Below the pieces are notes generated by a model. The model saw nothing but the letters and a program-made list of their open reading frames with translations, was not told where the DNA came from and did not search any database. DNA of 12,486 bases, from the NCBI GenBank assembly GCA_024695315.1, contig JAILIJ010000040.1, positions 1 to 12,486 on the forward strand, read 5' to 3'. The DNA is from Bacteroidaceae bacterium (GTDB lineage Bacteria; Bacteroidota; Bacteroidia; Bacteroidales; Bacteroidaceae). Of this stretch, positions 7,109-12,486 are shown piece after piece. The translations under genes were made by a program, and so were the position numbers. The first letter of the stretch is position 1. Every line of letters begins with the position of its first letter.

Positions 7109-8776
7109 ATGAATATAAACCGCTCATCAAGATATGTTCCAATAGTTGCAGCAATCGGAGTCGTTGTCGGCATAATAATCGGAACATTCTTTGCTAACAG
7201 ATTCACGGGAAACCGTTTGAACATCATCAATACTTCCAGCAATAAGCTTAGCGACCTGCTGCACATCATTGATGACCAATACGTCGATACTGTAAACATA
7301 GCAGAAATCGTAGAACAAGCCATGCCAAAATTACTGGATGAGCTTGATCCACACTCGACATATATATCTGCAAAGGATGCAAAGACTGCAAATGATGACC
7401 TCAAAGGTAGTTTTAGCGGAATTGGTGTACAATTCACAATCCGAAAAGATACCGTTAGAATAACTAACATCATAAAAGGAGGTCCTTCAGAAAAGGTAGG
7501 ACTCCTTGCTGGCGACAAAATTATCTCTATAAACGGAAAGCCTTACGTAGGAAAAGAAGTCACCAACGAAGAGACAATGCATCGACTAAAGGGTGAAAAG
7601 GATACTAAGGTAAAACTGGGAATCCTACGAAACGACAGTAAAAAACCTCTATATTTTACCATTATTCGAGGCGATATTCCAGTCAAGAGTATTGATGCCA
7701 CATACATGATTAACGATGAACTCGGATATATCAAAATAAAAAACTTCGGTGAGACAACATACGCAGAACTTCTCACTTCGCTTGCAGAACTACAGGAAGA
7801 AGATTTCTCAGGCCTCATCATAGACCTCAGAGGCAATGGTGGCGGCTATCTTGCCAGCGCCATCCAGATGATCAATGAATTCCTTCCTGAAAAGAGTTTG
7901 ATAGTCTACACTCAAGGCAGAAAAGTAAAAAGAGAAGAATACTATAGCGATGGACGTGGCTCATACCAAGACATTCCTCTCATTATACTCACAGATGAAT
8001 TCTCAGCCAGCGCAGCAGAAATATTCTCAGGTGCAATACAAGACAACGACAGAGGAGTCATCATAGGCCGACGCACTTTTGGTAAAGGTCTTGTACAACA
8101 ACCTATCAACTTCTCCGACGGCTCTATGCTTCGCCTTACCGTGGCGCGCTACTACACTCCTTCTGGACGATGCATACAGAAGCCTTACACAAAGGGCCAT
8201 AATAGAGAAGAATATGAAATGGACATCGTTACACGATACCAGCATGGAGAATTCTTCAATGCAGACTCTATACACCAGACAGGAGAAAAATTCCATACAA
8301 ACCTTGGACGTGTAGTCTACGGAGGAGGAGGAATCATGCCAGACTACTTCGTGGCAGAAGATACAACACAATTCACGTCATACTACAACGAAGTATACAA
8401 TAAGGGCCTGTTCGCTCAATTCTGTCTCGAATTTGTAGATGCTAACAGAAAAGCAATGCAAGACCTTGACAATGCAGCAGACATCTCATACTATCTTCTT
8501 AAACAAAACACTCTTGACAAGTTTATAAGATATTGTGACGATAAAGGTGTCAAACGTAGAAACAATATGATTATTAAGTCAAAGCATGCCATAGAGAGAT
8601 CCGTTTACAGCGGTATCATCTATTACCTACTTGACATGAACGAATACATGAAATATCTCAATCAGGAAGACGCTACAGTAAATAAGGCTATTGAGATTTT
8701 CAAAAACAAAGAATATAAGCCAAAAGCTCCAGAAAAGGATAAGGAAAAATCAAAGAACACTTCAAAGGCAGCATAA
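7109..8776 (+). CDS. S41-family C-terminal processing protease (CtpA/Prc type), membrane-anchored
   Basis: This 555-residue periplasmic serine protease cuts near the C-terminus of protein substrates. Residues about 9-29 form an N-terminal transmembrane anchor (YVPIVAAIGVVVGIIIGTFF). A helical segment, DELDPHSTYIS (78-88), precedes a PDZ domain at about 100-188, including GGPSEKVGLLAGDKIISINGK. The S41 core carries GYIKIKNFGETT, IIDLRGNGGGYL (237-248), and the catalytic Ser301 in SASAAEI and Lys326 in FGKG, exactly 25 residues apart as in Prc and CtpA. A C-terminal helical domain of about 130 residues ends in a Lys-rich tail. It is last in the plus-strand series, and a strong hairpin follows 30 bases after its stop. 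Likely role: envelope protein processing or quality control; substrates unknown. Confidence 0.96.
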   Translation: MNINRSSRYVPIVAAIGVVVGIIIGTFFANRFTGNRLNIINTSSNKLSDLLHIIDDQYVDTVNIAEIVEQAMPKLLDELDPHSTYISAKDAKTANDDLKGSFSGIGVQFTIRKDTVRITNIIKGGPSEKVGLLAGDKIISINGKPYVGKEVTNEETMHRLKGEKDTKVKLGILRNDSKKPLYFTIIRGDIPVKSIDATYMINDELGYIKIKNFGETTYAELLTSLAELQEEDFSGLIIDLRGNGGGYLASAIQMINEFLPEKSLIVYTQGRKVKREEYYSDGRGSYQDIPLIILTDEFSASAAEIFSGAIQDNDRGVIIGRRTFGKGLVQQPINFSDGSMLRLTVARYYTPSGRCIQKPYTKGHNREEYEMDIVTRYQHGEFFNADSIHQTGEKFHTNLGRVVYGGGGIMPDYFVAEDTTQFTSYYNEVYNKGLFAQFCLEFVDANRKAMQDLDNAADISYYLLKQNTLDKFIRYCDDKGVKRRNNMIIKSKHAIERSVYSGIIYYLLDMNEYMKYLNQEDATVNKAIEIFKNKEYKPKAPEKDKEKSKNTSKAA

Positions 8777-8806
8777 AAGCTATTATTCACATTAACGTCT
8801 TTACTA

Positions 8807-8849
8807 ATAAAAGTCAGCAACACACAAGTATGATGTTGCTGACTTTTAT
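8807..8849. terminator. Rho-independent terminator with perfect 16-bp stem between convergent genes
   Basis: The arms 8807-8822 and 8834-8849 are exact inverted copies (ATAAAAGTCAGCAACA and its complement) around an 11-base loop. On the plus strand the descending arm ends in TTTTAT and is followed by CATTTTAA, so it should stop transcription from the S41 gene. The outer AT part gives a U-rich end on the minus strand too, so it may also serve the GH5 gene ending at 8896. Confidence 0.9.
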
Positions 8850-8895
8850 CATTTTAATAGTCAAATAAATTCTTGTACAACAATAAAAAAAATTG

Positions 8896-10275
8896 TCATG
8901 ATCTGACAAACTTTTTTCCGCCAATAATATAAACACCCTTTGGAAGCATTCTATAAGCCTGCATAAGCGTAGTCCCCTTTAACAACTTCACTCCATTGAG
9001 CAAATACACATCTACTGGCTTATCATCCAATTGCCTAACACTTTTAACTTCCACCTGATAGCCTCCTGTACCATAATAGCCCTCCATCATGGCATCAACC
9101 AAATCCTGTTCATTAAATTCAGGTATTGCTCGATAGGCCCCATCAGTTAATCCCATCCAATGGAATAGTCCAATACCATTTGCCTTACAACTCTTAGCAA
9201 AGAACTTGACAAACTCCACATGATTAGCACGCGATAACTCATCACCACTTATCCCCCATTCACCAATGATAACAGGTGCACCCTTGGCAACTAAATGTTT
9301 CTTCAGATTGTTCATCATGGAATTAACTGTACTTTTAGTAGAAGTTAAATTGTCAATCTTAGGATAACTATGTACCTCAAAAATAATATGACCTTCTCCT
9401 ACTGGATCATTAGGCAGTTTCATCTGCTTCAATGGATCCTGAAGATGTGAATTCCAATTACCACTACCATCACATGCCCCATAAGTACTGACTACCAAGT
9501 TACGCTGAGTATTATTTCCTCCTGTTGCACGTACAGCATCTACAAAACTCTGTGCAAAATCATTAATGGCAGTATATGCAGCCTTAGCCTTTGCATCATC
9601 ATACGCCTTAGCCCCAAACTGAGCATAGCACCACGATCTCTCCGCATCCAACATCTCATTATATCCTTCAAAGAGCAGATGCTCATCATAATCCTTAAAC
9701 TCCTCGGCAATCTGTGTCCATATTGCCTCAAAACGCTCATGCTGCTTTTTGTAAACATTCTGATCCGCTATAAGCCATGCTGTGTTATCAGCCCCCGTAT
9801 CATGATGAATATTAAGAATACAATACATCCCCTGATCAATGACATAATCAACAACCTCATGCACCCTCTTCATCCATGCCTTTTGAATCTGCTGCCCAAT
9901 ATCATCCTTTGACGGCAACCAAGGTGTATAGCTCCACTTTCCCTGATTATCATATCCACGCACAGCACTAAAAGAAGCCTCCATGTGAGGATACCATGTC
10001 ACAGGCACACGTACAGCATTAAAACCAGCCTCCTTAAGCATCTTAAAGAGTTTAGCCTGAGTCATCTTCTGTCCCCATGCTGTTTCATAAGTAGTAGCAT
10101 TCCGGTACTTATTCGATTCAATCCACATGTTAAGCGTATCACCTGAATGACTATCCAAAGTATTTCCCAAATTCCATCCAACACGCATATTCGCCACAGC
10201 ATCGTGTGCTGTCTCGAAAGTCTGTGCCATAGCCATGACAGGGAAAAACAATAACATTACAATAGTATTTTTCAT
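8896..10275 (-). CDS. Secreted glycoside hydrolase family 5 enzyme (endoglucanase type) with T9SS-like tail
   Basis: GH5 enzymes cut beta-1,4 glucans and related hemicelluloses. This 459-residue form has signal peptide MKNTIVMLLFFPVMAMAQ (1-18) and a TIM barrel. Family landmarks are VGWNLGNTLD (32-41), TAWG (65-68), AVRVPVTW (87-94), NIHHD (155-159), the acid/base Glu207 in FEGYNE, HSY (302-304), the nucleophile Glu339 in IIGEWG and the aromatic HWMG (372-375). The pattern resembles subfamily GH5_4 from memory, whose members attack xyloglucan, carboxymethylcellulose or mixed-linkage glucan. Residues 421-459 (VDVYLLNGVKL, LPKGVYIIGGKK) look like a type IX secretion sorting tail. A frame from 10362 would add 29 residues (MKNGCFVCIS start), but the ATG at 10275 begins directly with a classic signal peptide. 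No SusC/SusD or transporter gene is adjacent. Exact substrate undecided. Confidence 0.95.
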   Translation of the reverse strand: MKNTIVMLLFFPVMAMAQTFETAHDAVANMRVGWNLGNTLDSHSGDTLNMWIESNKYRNATTYETAWGQKMTQAKLFKMLKEAGFNAVRVPVTWYPHMEASFSAVRGYDNQGKWSYTPWLPSKDDIGQQIQKAWMKRVHEVVDYVIDQGMYCILNIHHDTGADNTAWLIADQNVYKKQHERFEAIWTQIAEEFKDYDEHLLFEGYNEMLDAERSWCYAQFGAKAYDDAKAKAAYTAINDFAQSFVDAVRATGGNNTQRNLVVSTYGACDGSGNWNSHLQDPLKQMKLPNDPVGEGHIIFEVHSYPKIDNLTSTKSTVNSMMNNLKKHLVAKGAPVIIGEWGISGDELSRANHVEFVKFFAKSCKANGIGLFHWMGLTDGAYRAIPEFNEQDLVDAMMEGYYGTGGYQVEVKSVRQLDDKPVDVYLLNGVKLLKGTTLMQAYRMLPKGVYIIGGKKFVRS

Positions 10276-10293
10276 AAAAACAGATATAAAGTA

Positions 10294-10317
10294 AAACAAA
10301 AATAAATACCTGGCAAA
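10294..10317 (-). repeat. AT-rich block, copy 1 (near the GH5 start)
   Basis: The plus-strand sequence is AAACAAAAATAA, then ATAC, then CTGGCAAA. On the minus strand it reads TTTGCCAG, GTAT, TTATTTTTGTTT and contains TATTTTTG, a match to the Bacteroidetes -7 promoter pattern. It ends 19 bases before the GH5 start codon. The second copy lies exactly 100 bp away. Confidence 0.45.
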
Positions 10318-10393
10318 TTTAGCATTTTTTGTACTAATACAAACAAAACACCCATTTTTCATTCACTCTTGCAACGAAATATACATAAGTTTG

Positions 10394-10413
10394 AAACAAA
10401 AATAACTGGCAAA
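10394..10413 (-). repeat. AT-rich block, copy 2
   Basis: AAACAAAAATAA joined directly to CTGGCAAA on the plus strand: all 20 bases match copy 1 apart from the missing ATAC. It also carries TATTTTTG on the minus strand. It could be a second promoter element or regulator site for the GH5 gene, or the remnant of a local duplication. Confidence 0.4.
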
Positions 10414-10567
10414 AAATATTTATATGAAAAAACTTAAGTCTATTACTTTTCATATCTAATTGGAAAACATCTCTTCCACTCCTACTTCCTACCTCCATTT
10501 ATCACAATATTTTCCTAATGAACCCTTATGAAACAATGTCTAATTAACAGAAAATGATAAAATAAAA

Positions 10568-10598
10568 TCCCCGAAATCTAAAATGTAGACTTCGGGGA
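10568..10598 (-). terminator. Rho-independent terminator of the type ISP gene
   Basis: On the minus strand a 13-bp stem (TCCCCGAAGTCTA paired with TAGATTTCGGGGA, including one G:U pair) encloses a 5-base loop and is followed by TTTTATTTTATCATTTT. The G:U pair becomes an A/C mismatch on the plus strand, so the hairpin is built for minus-strand transcription. It lies 43 bases after the stop codon of the type ISP gene. Confidence 0.9.
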
Positions 10599-10641
10599 AT
10601 GGTGTGTATTTTATAGAAAATATTTTCTATGAAAAATAACC

Positions 10642-12486
10642 TTAAAATTTCAACTGCGGCAATCTATTTACAATATCTACAGTTTGAGTGCTTACGTTGA
10701 TAACACTAAGCAACAAATCAAGAATGTAACGCGGTTTGCCGTGCTCACGTGCCCAGTCGTTTGCATCGTTACGTATGCCAGAGTTCTTGTCGATGCTTAT
10801 GCAATAACGCTCAACAATCCAATCGATGGCAGACTTTCCGTTAACAATGTAGTCGTATGCCTTAGCAGGAATATTCTCAATACGTATATTACCATTATAG
10901 ATAATAACACTTTTGTCATTCTTTGACAAGAAGCGTAACTTATCCACACGATAATAGTCATAATCATCTTGCTTATCATCCTTTGGCATCACGACATTAA
11001 CCTTTACATCAGGATGTGGAGCTACCGTTTCATAATTGAGATGCAGTTCAGCCAACTTCTTACCATAGAGTGAGAAATCCATAAAATCCTCCACCCTATC
11101 AACTATCGGTATACGCGGCAAAGATTTTTTTAGGTCATCAGCAAAACGTTCTCTATATTCTGCTGAGTGAAGAAGTCCATACACATAGTAGAAAATCATT
11201 TCTTTTGTGATGTTCTTCGCATTTTCGTAATGGCTACGCACCTCATTCAATATCCAATCTGTTATACCATCACGTCTTATATACTTCTCGTCACTTACCG
11301 AATCAAACAGAGTTAATTGTCTATTCTTGTTCTCTTCGTACCAGTAGAGAGGGAAACATTGAGAATCACCAGATAAATGGTAATCAGCCATAATATTTGT
11401 TACAATTGCAGTAACACCTTTTGCGCAACTGAAACAAATTTGTATATTTTCTTTCTCAGATCTTACAGTTGGAAATATGCTTGAACTAAATCCTGGACTT
11501 TCTATAAAATCCCAGTAAGAAAACAACGTCTGTATAATAAATGGGCGATAAGATGTTTCCCTAATATACTTTTTATTATATGTGTATTTATCTCCTTTTT
11601 CAACATGACGTCTGAGTGCTCTTGTCCAACTAATTTTGGATTGATCAGAATCTATTACATCCTCAACTTTAGCATTTGTATTTCCCTTAATGATTTGTTG
11701 GAATTTATCTGTCTGAGAATTGTAGAAATCAATCATTCGAGACATGTTTTCACCAACTGCTGACTGTGAAAAGTTATATACCCAGGAGTCACGTCCTGTT
11801 GCAATAGCAGGTCCATTAAAGCAGAATATACTTTTCGCTTTACCATCAAACTTTTTCTCTGGACACAAAGGAACTAACGTATCAAACACTCCATCACGCT
11901 GATTTATCCAGTCATGTTTGTCATTAGGCTGTATCTGTTTCCATTCTATTCCATCAATAGAACAGAAATCCTTGACCATCTTGAGCTTTTGCTCACGAGT
12001 GAGATAATCACCAATATCGTGATAGTAGATATTTGCCTTGCCTGTCTTGTTTGGATTCTTAACCAAGAAGGTAATTGTTATCGGAGTTCGAGAACCTTCC
12101 CCGAACACGTTACCACTTTCTTTACGACGCTGTTCACCACTTGTTCGGGCATTACCACGAAGATTAAGAACATAGATTGAACTATATTCATCTTCCAAGC
12201 AACGGCGTAAACCATCATGTGCATTACCATCTATCCAAGCACCATTACTGATAAATGCAACAATGCCACCGTCTTTGCATGATTCAATGCGGTCACTTGC
12301 CCAACGGAATGCCTTGATGTATGTGTCGTAAAGAGACTTACTGAGACCTGCACTTGACTTCAAAGCGTATGTATTTGCTATACGGTTATCCAACTTTGCA
12401 TACTTCAAGTTTTGAGCATTATCATTTGCTGACTTCTGTCCTACCGAGTAAGGAGGATTACCAATGATTACACGTACTGGTGCTTT
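10642..12486 (-). CDS. Type ISP restriction-modification enzyme, C-terminal 614 residues (cut by right edge)
   Basis: Type ISP enzymes join nuclease, helicase, N6-adenine methyltransferase and target-recognition domains in one chain of roughly 1,500 residues (LlaGI, LlaBIII). The frame is open to the right edge, so the nuclease and helicase part is missing. Near the edge, VRVIIGNPPYSVGQ contains the NPPY catalytic motif IV of adenine methyltransferases (visible residues 10-13). It is followed by SLYDTYIKAFRWASDRI, GGIVAFISNGAWID, NLRGNARTSGEQRRKESGNVFGEGSRTPI and TFLVKN, the end of the methyltransferase core. From about visible residue 200 (KSIFCFNGPAIATGRDSWVYNF) comes the target-recognition domain, with YRPFIIQTLFSYWDF and SGDSQCFPLYWYEE. 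The chain ends PRYILDLLLSVINVSTQTVDIVNRLPQL, typical of the family. The TTG at 12408 is internal, not the start. A terminator follows. Such enzymes defend against phage and plasmid DNA. Confidence 0.92.
   Translation of the reverse strand, partial: KAPVRVIIGNPPYSVGQKSANDNAQNLKYAKLDNRIANTYALKSSAGLSKSLYDTYIKAFRWASDRIESCKDGGIVAFISNGAWIDGNAHDGLRRCLEDEYSSIYVLNLRGNARTSGEQRRKESGNVFGEGSRTPITITFLVKNPNKTGKANIYYHDIGDYLTREQKLKMVKDFCSIDGIEWKQIQPNDKHDWINQRDGVFDTLVPLCPEKKFDGKAKSIFCFNGPAIATGRDSWVYNFSQSAVGENMSRMIDFYNSQTDKFQQIIKGNTNAKVEDVIDSDQSKISWTRALRRHVEKGDKYTYNKKYIRETSYRPFIIQTLFSYWDFIESPGFSSSIFPTVRSEKENIQICFSCAKGVTAIVTNIMADYHLSGDSQCFPLYWYEENKNRQLTLFDSVSDEKYIRRDGITDWILNEVRSHYENAKNITKEMIFYYVYGLLHSAEYRERFADDLKKSLPRIPIVDRVEDFMDFSLYGKKLAELHLNYETVAPHPDVKVNVVMPKDDKQDDYDYYRVDKLRFLSKNDKSVIIYNGNIRIENIPAKAYDYIVNGKSAIDWIVERYCISIDKNSGIRNDANDWAREHGKPRYILDLLLSVINVSTQTVDIVNRLPQLKF

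Larger units (their letters stand above)
10276..10567. other. Intergenic region upstream of the GH5 gene
   Basis: This AT-rich stretch lies between the GH5 start and the terminator of the type ISP gene. It must contain the GH5 promoter. It holds the two repeated blocks listed separately and no convincing small gene. On the minus strand, two TATTTTTG sequences (10297-10304 and 10397-10404) match the Bacteroidetes -7 pattern TAnnTTTG, but neither has a correctly spaced TTTG -33 box. I see nothing else in the rest. Confidence 0.5.

Noticed and set aside
7030..7518. Minus-strand open frame of 162 codons opposite the S41 gene start
   Set aside because: It lies opposite the membrane anchor and PDZ domain of a clear S41 protease, and its sequence is low-complexity with no family features.
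8027..8371. Minus-strand open frame inside the S41 gene
   Set aside because: It is antisense to the catalytic domain and has no supporting motif.
9679..9912. Plus-strand hydrophobic open frame inside the GH5 gene
   Set aside because: Its apparent membrane segments arise from the complement of the GH5 coding sequence; no separate gene signals are present.
10276..10362. Longer GH5 start adding 29 residues
   Set aside because: The extra residues would bury the normal signal peptide behind a second hydrophobic stretch; the ATG at 10275 is a standard exported-protein start.
1..12486. CRISPR arrays, tRNAs, rRNAs, transposases or integrases
   Set aside because: No regularly spaced repeats with spacers, cloverleaf-like sequences or mobile-element proteins were visible on either strand.

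Overview
The window looks like a piece of a Bacteroidales chromosome, most likely Prevotella or a close relative. The base composition is AT-rich. Start codons have no Shine-Dalgarno sequence but sit in A-rich leaders, one apparent start is TTG, and surface proteins carry short lipoboxes. A secreted glycosidase ends in a tail like a type IX secretion signal, and two envelope genes resemble families I know only from Bacteroidetes (DUF6452 and DUF6048). The genus is an inference from gene content and style; there is no rRNA or other marker here.

Left part, plus strand, 1-8776. A membrane-anchored family 2 glycosyltransferase enters from the left edge. An envelope group follows: a DUF6452-like lipoprotein overlaps a DUF6048-like exported protein, whose stop codon overlaps the start of a membrane-anchored ApbE flavin transferase. 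After a 17-bp palindrome comes a second group: a Crp/Fnr-type regulator, 11 bases later an M3 metallopeptidase, and 4 bases later a small lipoprotein. Two separately spaced housekeeping genes follow, a dCMP deaminase and a membrane-anchored S41 C-terminal processing protease. The series ends in a hairpin with a perfect 16-bp stem.

Right part, minus strand, 8896-12486. A secreted GH5 endoglucanase-type enzyme converges on the S41 gene. Its upstream region holds two copies of an AT-rich block exactly 100 bp apart. Beyond a GC-stemmed terminator lies the C-terminal 614 residues of a very large single-chain type ISP restriction-modification enzyme, cut by the right edge just upstream of its NPPY methyltransferase motif.

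The plus-strand genes are mostly envelope, protein-turnover and nucleotide-metabolism genes. The two minus-strand genes are accessory in character: polysaccharide degradation and DNA defence. I see no tRNA, rRNA, CRISPR array, transposase or integrase. I did not find a clearly new multi-gene system. The points most worth checking are the palindrome before the Crp-like regulator, the repeated block before the GH5 gene, the coupled DUF6452/DUF6048/ApbE genes, and the neighbourhood of the type ISP enzyme beyond the window.
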